The notes: a model not told the origin generated them from the sequence alone. A DNA stretch of 28,360 bases from Clostridia bacterium (GCA_016293975.1 JAEDCW010000021.1:1-28360); one strand, 5' to 3'; positions 17,268 through 24,972 are shown, numbered from the stretch's first letter. Translations and numbers: made by a program.

Positions 17268-18452
17268 ATGAAGGATATCGTATTGGTAGGCGCCTGCAGA
17301 ACAGCTATCGGTTCGTTTGGCGGCACACTCAAGGACACCCCCGCCGCAGATCTCGGAGCAATCGTCATAAAGGAATCCGTAAGGCGCGCAGGCATCAAGC
17401 CCGAGGATATTGACGAAGTCGTGATGGGCTGTGTACTTCAGGCAGGTCTCGGTCAGAACGTAGCACGTCAGGCTGCAATTAAGGCCGGACTCCCCATCGA
17501 AACACCTGCAATGACAATCAACAATGTCTGCGGGAGCGGTTTAAAGTCGGTCAACGTCGCAGCAGCATTGATAAACGCGGGTGAAGCGGATGTAGTGCTC
17601 GTAGGCGGCATGGAAAACATGAGCCTTGCACCCTATGCTCTCCCCAAGGCTCGTTTCGGATATCGCATGAGCATGTGCGAGGATAAGATAGTCGATACAA
17701 TGGTAAAAGACGGTCTGTGGGAAGCATTCAACGGCTATCACATGGGCGTTACGGCAGAGAATGTCGCAGAACAGTACGGCATTACAAGGCAGATGCAGGA
17801 CGAGTTTGCCGCGCAGAGCCAGCAGAAGTGCGAAGTTGCACAGAACAACGGCTACTTTGACGAGGAGATAGTACCCGTACCCGTAAAGATCAAGAGAGAA
17901 ACCGTAGAGTTCAGACGCGACGAATTCCCCCGTCAGGGCGTAACCGCAGGCGGTCTTGCAAAGCTTAAGCCCGTATTTAAGGCAGACGGCACAGTTACAG
18001 CCGCAAACGCATCGGGTATAAACGACGGCGCGGCGGCAGTCATAGTCATGTCGGCAGAGAAGGCAGCAGAGCTCGGCGTAAAGCCCATGGCAAGGATAGT
18101 CGCATCCGCATCGGCAGGCGTTGAGCCCAGCATAATGGGTATCGGTCCGGTAGCCGCATGCAGAAAAGCACTTGCAAAGGCAAAGCTCACTGTTGACGAT
18201 ATCGACCTCATCGAAGCCAACGAAGCATTTGCAGCACAGTCGCTCGCAGTAACAAAGGACCTCGGTTGGGACACATCTAAGGTCAACGTGTCCGGCGGCG
18301 CTATAGCGCTCGGCCATCCCATAGGTGCAAGCGGATGCCGTATACTTGTCACACTGCTCTACGGCATGAAGCGGCTCGGCAAAAAGACAGGTCTTGCGAC
18401 ACTTTGCGTAGGCGGCGGCATGGGCGTCTGCACAATCGTCGAAATGCTGTAA
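17268..18452 (+). CDS. atoB: Acetyl-CoA acetyltransferase (thiolase)
   Basis: A 394-residue biosynthetic/degradative thiolase interconverting two acetyl-CoA and acetoacetyl-CoA plus CoA. The catalytic residues are all present: Cys88 in NNVCGSGLKSV, His350 in SGGAIALGHPIGASG, and Cys380 in TLCVGGGMG. Length is exactly that of the family. AGGAGG is 6 nt before the ATG. It lies 46 bp after the CoA transferase and before a clear terminator. Together the three genes handle acetoacetyl-CoA, for acetoacetate use or for butyrate-type fermentation; which direction operates is not visible. Confidence 0.95.
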   Translation: MKDIVLVGACRTAIGSFGGTLKDTPAADLGAIVIKESVRRAGIKPEDIDEVVMGCVLQAGLGQNVARQAAIKAGLPIETPAMTINNVCGSGLKSVNVAAALINAGEADVVLVGGMENMSLAPYALPKARFGYRMSMCEDKIVDTMVKDGLWEAFNGYHMGVTAENVAEQYGITRQMQDEFAAQSQQKCEVAQNNGYFDEEIVPVPVKIKRETVEFRRDEFPRQGVTAGGLAKLKPVFKADGTVTAANASGINDGAAAVIVMSAEKAAELGVKPMARIVASASAGVEPSIMGIGPVAACRKALAKAKLTVDDIDLIEANEAFAAQSLAVTKDLGWDTSKVNVSGGAIALGHPIGASGCRILVTLLYGMKRLGKKTGLATLCVGGGMGVCTIVEML

Positions 18453-18481
18453 GCCATCAACGAGACAGGATTTAGTAAGCG

Positions 18482-18507
18482 ACCGCCCTTAACGGGCGGT
18501 TTATTCT
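18482..18507 (+). terminator. Terminator of the CoA-transferase/thiolase operon
   Basis: Stem ACCGCCC / GGGCGGT (7 bp, 5-nt loop) followed by TTATTCT, 29 bases after the thiolase stop. Confidence 0.75.
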
Positions 18508-18537
18508 ATACATTGTATGAATTTTGCAAAATGGCTA

Positions 18538-18566
18538 TTGATTTTTGACAATAGGTAATCTATAAT
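18538..18566 (+). promoter_or_regulatory. tRNA-Thr promoter
   Basis: TTGATT (18538-18543), 17-bp spacer, TATAAT (18561-18566), 15 bases before the tRNA. Confidence 0.75.
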
Positions 18567-18581
18567 ATTCAAGTCGCATTT

Positions 18582-18657
18582 GCTGGTGTAGCTCAGTAGG
18601 TAGAGCACGTCATTGGTAATGACGAGGTAGTCAGTTCGAATCTGATCACCAGCTCCA
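18582..18657 (+). tRNA. tRNA-Thr (anticodon GGT)
   Basis: A full cloverleaf can be folded by eye. The acceptor stem is GCTGGTG / CACCAGC, the D-arm is GCTC...GAGC, and the anticodon stem is CGTCA / TGACG around the loop TTGGTAA (anticodon GGT, reading ACC and ACU). The variable loop has 5 nt, the T-arm is GTCAG TTCGAAT CTGAT, and the discriminator base is T with an encoded CCA. It has its own promoter and terminator. Confidence 0.97.
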
Positions 18658-18663
18658 AATTAT

Positions 18664-18689
18664 ACAGACTCGAGAGGGTCTGTTTTTTT
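18664..18689 (+). terminator. tRNA-Thr terminator
   Basis: 8-bp stem ACAGACTC / GGGTCTGT (one G-U) closed by a GAGA loop and followed by six further T. Confidence 0.85.
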
Positions 18690-18833
18690 ATGTTTGCTTG
18701 CCCCGTTTTTCGACTTTTTTATCTAAGCTCCGTGCCCTGTTCTTATCCTTCCGATATCCAAAATATGCTATACTGTGAGAGTATGCTTACAGCTTAACGT
18801 TCAAACTCAGACGTTATTCGGAATGAGGTAATT

Positions 18834-19490
18834 ATGGAGATTGCAAGGATAGCACCACACGGTACTATGTTTCATTTTAAAACGGGTGAGTCGTGGGACC
18901 TCAACTGTTTTCTCATAGAGCGTGAGAACAGATTGTATCTCATAGACACGGGGAGAGGCTGTGCTGATGCGCAGGAAATGCGCCACTATATCATCTCCAA
19001 GTACTCCGGTAAACAGCTCATCGTAATAAACACTCACTATCATTGGGACCATACTTGGGGAAACGGTGTGTTCTCCGACTGCATGATAATAGCAAACAGC
19101 CTGTGCCCCGAACTCTACAAAGCCGAATTTTCAAGTCTCGCCGGCTCCGTGCGCTCCGCAGGAGAACCCACGCTCTGCCTGCCGAGTGTCACCATAGATT
19201 CGCGCCTGCATATAGCCTTCGACAAACTTTTGCTGTTTACCGCAAAGGGACACACGCCCGACGGGCTTTGCGTGCTTGACGAGATTGACGGCACACTCTA
19301 TGTGGGCGACTGCATAGGGGATAAGGTTGATATGCCTCTGCCCGAGCTCGACGACACCGTGCAAGATTACGCGCATACACTTGAAGTCCTCGAAAGGTTG
19401 CAGTTTGATAAGCTTCTTTCGGGGCACAACGTACCGCTTACCAAAAGCTTTTTAAGTACGATAAAGGCGGAGCTGAAAAAAGGGCTGTAA
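18834..19490 (+). CDS. MBL-fold metallo-hydrolase
   Basis: A 218-residue metallo-beta-lactamase-fold hydrolase. The metal ligands are clear: NTHYHWDHTWGN (His68, His70, Asp72, His73), AKGHTPDG (His140), YVGDCIGD (Asp159) and LSGHN (His198). This arrangement resembles glyoxalase II-like and other small-molecule hydrolases; the substrate is not predictable. The ATG follows GAGGT by 5 nt, and TGC-TATACT at 18769-18774 may be an extended -10 promoter. A large hairpin separates it from sigI, so it is probably not part of the signalling operon. Confidence 0.88.
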   Translation: MEIARIAPHGTMFHFKTGESWDLNCFLIERENRLYLIDTGRGCADAQEMRHYIISKYSGKQLIVINTHYHWDHTWGNGVFSDCMIIANSLCPELYKAEFSSLAGSVRSAGEPTLCLPSVTIDSRLHIAFDKLLLFTAKGHTPDGLCVLDEIDGTLYVGDCIGDKVDMPLPELDDTVQDYAHTLEVLERLQFDKLLSGHNVPLTKSFLSTIKAELKKGL

Positions 19491-19499
19491 ATTCTCGCA

Positions 19500-19556
19500 A
19501 GCGGAGCTTTGTACCTTTTTGAGACGCAAACGTAAACAAACGGGGTACAAACCGCT
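19500..19556 (+). promoter_or_regulatory. Long imperfect hairpin between the MBL gene and sigI
   Basis: AGCGG-agc-TTTGTACC (19500-19515) pairs with GGTACAAACCGCT (19544-19556): 13 bp interrupted by a 3-nt bulge, with a loop of 28 nt. There is no T-tract after it. It may be an mRNA processing or regulatory structure, or a weak terminator. Confidence 0.45.
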
Positions 19557-19621
19557 CTATACTGACCAATCTTGCCTTTATAGTGATATAATTGTAAATA
19601 AAACGGAATCCGACCACGAAA

Positions 19622-19649
19622 TTGACCGATTTTATTCGTACTATATAAC
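19622..19649 (+). promoter_or_regulatory. Candidate promoter of sigI-rsgI
   Basis: TTGACC (19622-19627), 16-bp spacer, TATAAC (19644-19649), only 12 bases before the sigI ATG, which would give a very short leader. CGTA at 19637-19640 and GACC motifs at 19564, 19612 and 19624 could instead belong to a SigI-dependent autoregulatory promoter. Confidence 0.4.
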
Positions 19650-19661
19650 AGAGGTATTTTA

Positions 19662-20393
19662 ATGAAAAGAGAGCACGAGCTCATAAACCGTATATACGTT
19701 GCAAAGACAGACCCCGATGCCGCAGACGCGCTTATACGCAACAATATGGGCTTTATAAGGGCAGAAACCGCAAAGTTTCTAAAGAGGATACCCATAGAGG
19801 GCAAGGACGACGAATTAAGCATCGCAATGCTCGCGTTCCACGAGGCGGTCCAAAGCTATGACAGGATAAGAGGTGCGTTCCTGTCTTATGCCGCGACCGC
19901 GATACGCAACAGGCTCATAGACTATTATCGCAAGGAGAGCCGGCACAAGGCGGATATCTCCACCGAAACCGTCATAGACGATTCCGGCAGGACTTTACTC
20001 GATATGCTTGACACGGGGCGCGATGAGATAGCGGAGCTCTCGCAAAGAAACGCAGCGAAAGAGGAAATCTACGAATATGCCGCTGAACTCAAGAAATTCG
20101 GAATATCTCTCACCGATGTCGCTGACAACAGCCCCAAGCAAAAGCGCACAATGCTCGCCTGCCATGAGGCGCTCGGGTACATGAGAAGCAATCAAGCGCT
20201 TATAGACAAGATGCTCGACACGCTGAGGCTTCCGCTTGCAGAGCTCACACTCGGCTCGGGCATTGAGCGCAAAACACTCGAAAGACACAGAAAATACATG
20301 GTAGCGATAATTCTCGCCTTTACCAACGGTTTTGAGATAATAAGAGGCCATCTCTGCCGCATTGCTCCCCACAAGGAGGTAAGCAAATTATGA
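19662..20393 (+). CDS. sigI: RNA polymerase sigma factor SigI
   Basis: A 243-residue sigma-70 family member of the SigI branch, which controls heat, wall or polysaccharide responses in Bacillus and Clostridia. The sigma region 2 core is clear: KDDELSIAMLAFHEAVQSY (48-66) and GAFLSYAATAIRNRLIDYYRKE (71-92). As in SigI, there is no standard region 4; instead the C-terminal half is the SigI-specific domain, with SPKQKRTMLACHEALGYMRSN and GIERKTLERHRKYMVAIILAFTNG. AGAGG lies 7 nt before the ATG. The stop overlaps the rsgI start by 4 nt (ATGA), so sigma and anti-sigma factor are co-translated. The family is usually autoregulated and held inactive by RsgI. Confidence 0.93.
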   Translation: MKREHELINRIYVAKTDPDAADALIRNNMGFIRAETAKFLKRIPIEGKDDELSIAMLAFHEAVQSYDRIRGAFLSYAATAIRNRLIDYYRKESRHKADISTETVIDDSGRTLLDMLDTGRDEIAELSQRNAAKEEIYEYAAELKKFGISLTDVADNSPKQKRTMLACHEALGYMRSNQALIDKMLDTLRLPLAELTLGSGIERKTLERHRKYMVAIILAFTNGFEIIRGHLCRIAPHKEVSKL

Positions 20394-21352
20394 AGTTCAT
20401 GATACTCGAATGTCATCCAGGCTACGCTGTAGCAATTGACGAAAATGGGCGCTATGTAAAAATCGCCAACCTTTCCTATGAGGTTGGTCAGGTAGTTGAA
20501 AATCCCGTATTCATGAAGACATTTCCCGCAAAGGCATCGTCGCTTGCCAAGCGCATAAGCGCACTTTGTGTCGCGGCGGCATGCTTCGTATTCCTGTACT
20601 TTACGATGATAAAGACGAACTTCATAGTTGCGGGACAGGTAAACATAAAGATAAATCCCGAAGTCAGCATGTCTGTGAGCAGCTCGGGCAATGTATTGAA
20701 GCTCGCCGCACTCAACGCAGACGGAAGACTTCTCATTGCAGATTACTCATACATAGGTAAGAAGGCGTCAACAGTATCTGACGAACTTATACAGCGCGCC
20801 GTTTTGATGAACTTTCTCAACGAAGGCGGTGCGGTCAAGATAACGTTCACGGACGGGACGAATATCACAGCACTTGTAGAAGACCTTGAAGAGCTTCTTA
20901 AGAGCAATCACATAACGCTGATAATACTTCCTGAGGGTAACACAAACGCAGCGGTGCCGTCGGCGACAAATACGCCTGCGCCTCAGGTATCGCCGGTTAC
21001 GGGAGCGCCGTCACAGACGCCGACCCCCTCGCCCGAAGCTTCGCCGGTGCAAGCACCCACATCTGCCCCGTCCGCCACGCAGGCGCCACAGTCCACCCCG
21101 AGACAGATAATTTCAAGTGACGAGGCGATACGCATTGCACTCAATACGATGCACTCTTCAAACCTCACAGTATTGTCATGTGAGTACGATGCGGACTCAT
21201 ACGAGTACGAGGTAGTTATAAGGTCAAACGGCATGGAGTTTGAGTACGAAATCGACGCCGTAACGGGAACCATATTGTCGTGCGAATCGGAGGCGCTGAA
21301 CGACGACGATGACGATGATGACGATGATGACGATGATGACGATGATGATTGA
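20390..21352 (+). CDS. rsgI: RsgI-family anti-sigma factor with PepSY domain and poly-Asp tail
   Basis: A 320-residue single-pass membrane anti-sigma factor. Residues 1-50 are the cytoplasmic RsgI N-terminal domain that binds SigI (YAVAIDENGRYVKIANLSYEVGQVV). Residues 55-74 are the transmembrane helix. Residues 78-180 are the conserved extracellular RsgI domain, with the Asn89-Pro90 motif (KINPEVSM) where related RsgI proteins undergo autoproteolysis. Residues 183-240 are a Thr/Pro/Ser-rich linker. Residues 240-300 are a PepSY-like domain (SSDEAIRIALN ... YEIDAVTGTILS). The protein ends in 16 consecutive Asp (305-320; bases 21302-21349). In C. thermocellum the C-terminal part is often a carbohydrate-binding or enzyme module; a PepSY plus acidic tail suggests a different ligand, perhaps a cation or cell wall component (inference). 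Confidence 0.9.
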   Translation: MKFMILECHPGYAVAIDENGRYVKIANLSYEVGQVVENPVFMKTFPAKASSLAKRISALCVAAACFVFLYFTMIKTNFIVAGQVNIKINPEVSMSVSSSGNVLKLAALNADGRLLIADYSYIGKKASTVSDELIQRAVLMNFLNEGGAVKITFTDGTNITALVEDLEELLKSNHITLIILPEGNTNAAVPSATNTPAPQVSPVTGAPSQTPTPSPEASPVQAPTSAPSATQAPQSTPRQIISSDEAIRIALNTMHSSNLTVLSCEYDADSYEYEVVIRSNGMEFEYEIDAVTGTILSCESEALNDDDDDDDDDDDDDDDD

Positions 21353-21656
21353 TAGGAGCGGCGAGTTTTCGAGCGCTCGATATACTTCGGCTAAATGATA
21401 GGTAAATCCGCGGCACACGAGCAGTCGCGGATTCGTTTTTAAAGCTTGTCCAGCCACAGCCTCGCCACGCCGCTTTTTGCCTTGGTATTACTTAAAACTC
21501 TCTGTAAACAAAGCGCAGCTTATCAACCGTGTAGCGCAACAAAGAAGCATCAAAATGTTTTTTTGGAAGATTTTCCCGACTACCCCGATTCCATGTAAAC
21601 ACACACCGTATCCTTATAATATGACAAACGTCAATAATGCGAAAGGAATTAATGAT
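21353..21656 (+). other. Intergenic region between rsgI and the PepSY lipoprotein gene
   Basis: Holds a 12-bp perfect palindrome TCGAGCGCTCGA (21369-21380), the rsgI terminator, and a TATAAT (21615-21620) 36 bases before the lipoprotein start. An open frame runs upstream of that start to 21477, but its sequence is unlike a signal peptide and has no ribosome binding site, so it is not part of the gene. ACCCC (21582-21586) and CGTA (21607-21610) are possible SigI-type promoter pieces. Confidence 0.45.
21405..21440 (+). terminator. Terminator of sigI-rsgI
   Basis: Stem AATCCGCG / CGCGGATT (8 bp, 13-nt loop) followed by CGTTTTT, about 50 bases after rsgI. Confidence 0.8.
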
Positions 21657-23018
21657 ATGAAGACAACAAGAACGATACTCGCCCTTGCAATCGCACTGAT
21701 GTCGCTTGCATTGGTCATCATCGGATGCGGCACAGCTAAAAGCGCAGTTGCGGGCACAATGATACTCAGCATCAACCCCGAGATTGAGATCGATTATGAC
21801 AGCGACGGCATAGTAGTCGGCCTCGAAGGCAATAACGACGACGGCAAAGCCGTAATAGAAGGCTACTCATACGAAGGCAAGATTTGCCACGTAGTCGCAG
21901 GCGAGCTCGTATCGAAGATATACGAGATGGGCTACTTCGCAAATAACATCGAGGAGATAAGGCTCGACATCACACAGGGTTCAAAGCTCCCCAGCGAACA
22001 GTTTGTTGCAGACGTCAGGAATGCCATTAAGTCCGCCACGGAAGGCTACGGCTTCACAAAGCCCGTCACCACACTCAATCAGGGTTCAGGCACAGAGAGC
22101 ATTATCACACTCGACGAGGCTAAGGCTATCGCAGTCGCTCACGCCAATGTAACCGACCCCATTTTCAAGGATTGCGAGCTCGATGACGGCATCAAGTACG
22201 ATATCGAGTTTATCGCAGGTGACCGCGAGTACGATTATGAGATAGACGCAGCCACAGGCGCTGTTATCGAGTATTCCTCCGAGCCGGTCCACACCGACCC
22301 CTCACAGCCTGCACCCGAACCCGCACCCGAGAACATTATCACTCTCGACGAAGCTAAGGCAATAGCCGTCGCTCACGCCAATGTCACAGACCCCATTTTC
22401 GGAGAATGCGAACTTGAGCTCCCCGAAAACGAGTATGATATCGAGTTCTTCGCAGATGGACGCGAGTACGACTACGAAATCGACGCGACTACGGGCGCAA
22501 TAAAGTGGTATCATTCCAAGCCCGTATACGGCAACGATGACCCCGCACAGCCCTCTCCCACACCTGCTCCCGAAGGCATTATCACTCTCGACGAGGCAAA
22601 GGCCATAGCAGTTGCTCACGCCAACGTAACAGACCCGGTATTCGGTCACTGTGAGCTCGATATTCGTGAGAACGAGTACGACATTGAGTTCTTTGCAAAC
22701 GGCCGCGAGTACGACTACGAGATACACGCCGTAACGGGTGCGATACTCGACTACGACTCCGAGCCCATCGACGACGATGATCACCCCGTAGCTCCCTCTC
22801 CCACACCTGCTCCCGAAGGCATTATCACTCTCGACGAGGCAAAGGCCATAGCAGTTGCTCACGCCAACGTAACAGACCCCGTATTCGGCGATTGCGAGTT
22901 TGATGACGATGAGGGCGTATACGAGATAGAGTTCGCTGCAAACGGCATCGAATACGAGTGCGAGATTAACGCTTTGACAGGAGAAATCATCCGCTTTGAA
23001 AGCGAGGTTGACGACTGA
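21657..23018 (+). CDS. Lipoprotein with RsgI-like ectodomain and four PepSY repeats
   Basis: A 453-residue lipoprotein. The ATG at 21657 follows AAGGA by 9 nt and opens a signal peptide ending in the lipobox VIIGC (Cys24). Residues 30-127 repeat the extracellular domain of the RsgI encoded just upstream: SINPEIEIDYDSDG with Asn40-Pro41, then a GYSYEGK segment matching DYSYIGK of RsgI. No SigI-binding domain or transmembrane helix is present. Four PepSY-like repeats begin near residues 149, 227, 308 and 389. Each opens IITLDEAKAIAVAHANVTDP and ends in a YEI-A-TG-I motif. They are joined by Pro/Ala-rich acidic linkers, and each has one Cys after the first helix. It is probably a surface partner, decoy or target of the SigI-RsgI system; this role is inference from domain sharing and adjacency. 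Confidence 0.85.
   Translation: MKTTRTILALAIALMSLALVIIGCGTAKSAVAGTMILSINPEIEIDYDSDGIVVGLEGNNDDGKAVIEGYSYEGKICHVVAGELVSKIYEMGYFANNIEEIRLDITQGSKLPSEQFVADVRNAIKSATEGYGFTKPVTTLNQGSGTESIITLDEAKAIAVAHANVTDPIFKDCELDDGIKYDIEFIAGDREYDYEIDAATGAVIEYSSEPVHTDPSQPAPEPAPENIITLDEAKAIAVAHANVTDPIFGECELELPENEYDIEFFADGREYDYEIDATTGAIKWYHSKPVYGNDDPAQPSPTPAPEGIITLDEAKAIAVAHANVTDPVFGHCELDIRENEYDIEFFANGREYDYEIHAVTGAILDYDSEPIDDDDHPVAPSPTPAPEGIITLDEAKAIAVAHANVTDPVFGDCEFDDDEGVYEIEFAANGIEYECEINALTGEIIRFESEVDD
22101..22998 (+). repeat. Four tandem PepSY-domain repeats, period 234-243 bp
   Basis: Repeat starts are at 22101, 22335, 22578 and 22821. Repeats 3 and 4 share 86 identical consecutive bases (22551-22636 and 22794-22879), including silent positions, so the last unit arose by a recent duplication or was homogenised by gene conversion. 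Repeats 1 and 2 are more diverged at the DNA level. Confidence 0.9.
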
Positions 23019-23180
23019 TAAGTCGCTAATCTCTGAGCGGTATAAATAGCTTACAAGAGGGAAAACACAAGATTTACACGACGGCGGCATCAAATGAGGC
23101 AGGCAATCGCTTCAGACGTTGCCGCTGTTGTCATCTGTTAATTAAAGCCCGAAACAGCAGAAGTGACACGATACATTTCT

Positions 23181-23210
23181 TTGACACTCCGATATACGCT
23201 ATGATAAAAT
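23181..23210 (+). promoter_or_regulatory. Promoter of the P5C dehydrogenase gene
   Basis: A perfect TTGACA (23181-23186), 18-bp spacer, TAAAAT (23205-23210), 64 bases before the ATG. Confidence 0.6.
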
Positions 23211-23274
23211 ATAATATAAAAATAGGCGTTTTGGGAGCTTAGCGCAATTATTCCCTTCGCCAAAAGGAGAGTAC

Positions 23275-24903
23275 ATGAGCAACGCATACTTTACAATTCC
23301 AAAGCCGTACAATGAGCCCGTATTGGGATATATGCCGGGTTCAAGCGAGCGCTCAGCTCTTAAGGCCGAGCTCGCCCGTCAGTCAGAAACGGTCGTCACG
23401 ATTCCGCTTATCATAGGCGGCAAAGAGGTTTATACCGACAGATGGGGCGAGGTTGTAATGCCTCACGACCACGGTCACGTTTTGGCGAAATACTGCATAG
23501 CCACCGAGAAAGAACTCAGGATGGCTATAGACGCCGCACTTGAAGCAAAATCCGAGTGGGCGGCAATGCCTTTTGAACACAGGGCATCGGTTTTCCTCAA
23601 GGCCGCAGATATGCTTGCAGGCCCCTATCGTGCAAAGATAAACGCAGCTACAATGCTTGGTCAGAGCAAGACGGTATTCCAGGCGGAAATCGACTCCGCT
23701 TGCGAGCTTTGTGACTTCTTCAGATACAATGCCTACTTTGCCTCAAAGATATACGCAGAACAGCCCGAAAATTCAAAGGGCGTTTGGAACAGGCTCGAGT
23801 ACAGACCTCTCGACGGCTTTGTTGTGGCTATCTCGCCCTTCAACTTCACATCTATAGGCGGTAACCTCCCCTGCTCGCCCGCTCTCATGGGCAACACCGT
23901 GCTGTGGAAGCCCTCATCCACTGCAGTGCTCTCAAATTACTTCGTAATGAGAATGCTTATGGATGCAGGTCTGCCGGCAGGCGTTATCAACTTCATTCCC
24001 AGCCGCGGATCAGAAGTCTCACAACACGTGCTTACACATCCCATGCTTGCAGGCTTCCACTTCACAGGCTCAACAGAAGTCTTCTCAGGCGTATTCACAA
24101 CAATAGGAAACAACATCAAGACCTACTGCTCATATCCCCGTCTCGTAGGCGAGACGGGCGGCAAGGACTTCATATTTGCTCATCCTACCGCAGACGTTGA
24201 GGCGTTGAGCGCAGCAATGGTAAGGGGCGCTTACGAGTATCAGGGACAGAAGTGTTCCGCCGCATCGAGAGCGTTCATACCTGCATCTATTTGGGAAAAC
24301 GTCAAGAAGAGAGTTACAGAGATGGTAGACAGCATAAAGATCGGCGACGTATGTGATTTCACGACATTTATGGGCGCTGTCATCGATCAGAATTCGTTTG
24401 AGCTCATAAAGAGCCATATCGACCTTGCAAACGAGTCCAATGATGCCGAAGTTATATTCGGCGGCTATGACGGCTCAAAGGGCTACTTTATTAAGCCCAC
24501 TCTCATCCGTGCACTCGACCCCGACTTTGCAACCATGAAGACAGAGCTGTTCGGGCCGGTGCTGACCGTATATGTATACGACGACGAAAAGCTCGACGAG
24601 ACGCTCGCACTCTGCGACAGCGCAACAGCGTATGCGCTCACGGGCGCTATATTCGCAAAGGACCGCAATGCTATAATCCACATGGAAAAGGCATTGTCAA
24701 ACTCCGCCGGCAACTTCTACATCAACGACAAGCCCACGGGCGCGGTCGTAGGTCAGCAGCCTTTTGGCGGCGCAAGGGCTTCGGGTACAAACGACAAGGC
24801 AGGCAGTGCGCTTAACCTCTATCGCTGGGTCAGCCCCAGAACAATAAAGGAGACTTTCGTATCGCCCACGGCTATCGAATATCCATATATGTGCGAGGAA
24901 TAA
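23275..24903 (+). CDS. pruA: L-glutamate gamma-semialdehyde (P5C) dehydrogenase
   Basis: A 542-residue aldehyde dehydrogenase of the 1-pyrroline-5-carboxylate dehydrogenase type closest to the stand-alone (ALDH4-like) form. It oxidises glutamate semialdehyde to glutamate with NAD+ in proline and arginine/ornithine breakdown. Key residues: VAISPFNFTSIGGNLPCSPAL (NAD-binding loop, about 184-204), FTGSTEVF, LVGETGGKDF (general base Glu293), GQKCSAASRAF (catalytic Cys327), ELFGPVLTVYVYDD, and the P5CDH-specific QQPFGGARASGTNDKAG near the C-terminus. AAGGAG lies 5 nt before the ATG. No proline dehydrogenase is adjacent. It stands alone between its promoter and a terminator. Confidence 0.94.
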   Translation: MSNAYFTIPKPYNEPVLGYMPGSSERSALKAELARQSETVVTIPLIIGGKEVYTDRWGEVVMPHDHGHVLAKYCIATEKELRMAIDAALEAKSEWAAMPFEHRASVFLKAADMLAGPYRAKINAATMLGQSKTVFQAEIDSACELCDFFRYNAYFASKIYAEQPENSKGVWNRLEYRPLDGFVVAISPFNFTSIGGNLPCSPALMGNTVLWKPSSTAVLSNYFVMRMLMDAGLPAGVINFIPSRGSEVSQHVLTHPMLAGFHFTGSTEVFSGVFTTIGNNIKTYCSYPRLVGETGGKDFIFAHPTADVEALSAAMVRGAYEYQGQKCSAASRAFIPASIWENVKKRVTEMVDSIKIGDVCDFTTFMGAVIDQNSFELIKSHIDLANESNDAEVIFGGYDGSKGYFIKPTLIRALDPDFATMKTELFGPVLTVYVYDDEKLDETLALCDSATAYALTGAIFAKDRNAIIHMEKALSNSAGNFYINDKPTGAVVGQQPFGGARASGTNDKAGSALNLYRWVSPRTIKETFVSPTAIEYPYMCEE

Positions 24904-24972
24904 GCCAATTCAATCGGCCATGTTTTAGAAGCTGATTATAAGTCTTGAAACGATGGCTGAACAAACTACAAG

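Noticed and set aside
18545..18566. TTGACA with TATAAT before the tRNA gene
   Set aside because: Only 10 bp separate them. The TTGATT seven bases further upstream has the right 17-bp spacing.
21216..21457. Histidine/arginine- or isoleucine/valine-rich minus-strand frames
   Set aside because: They are the complement of the poly-Asp codons of RsgI.
21477..21656. 60-codon N-terminal extension of the PepSY lipoprotein
   Set aside because: The extension has no ribosome binding site and would bury the signal peptide. The ATG at 21657 opens a proper lipoprotein signal.
22302..23093. 263-codon minus-strand open frame
   Set aside because: It is antisense to the PepSY repeats and copies their periodicity, with no ribosome binding site or family resemblance.
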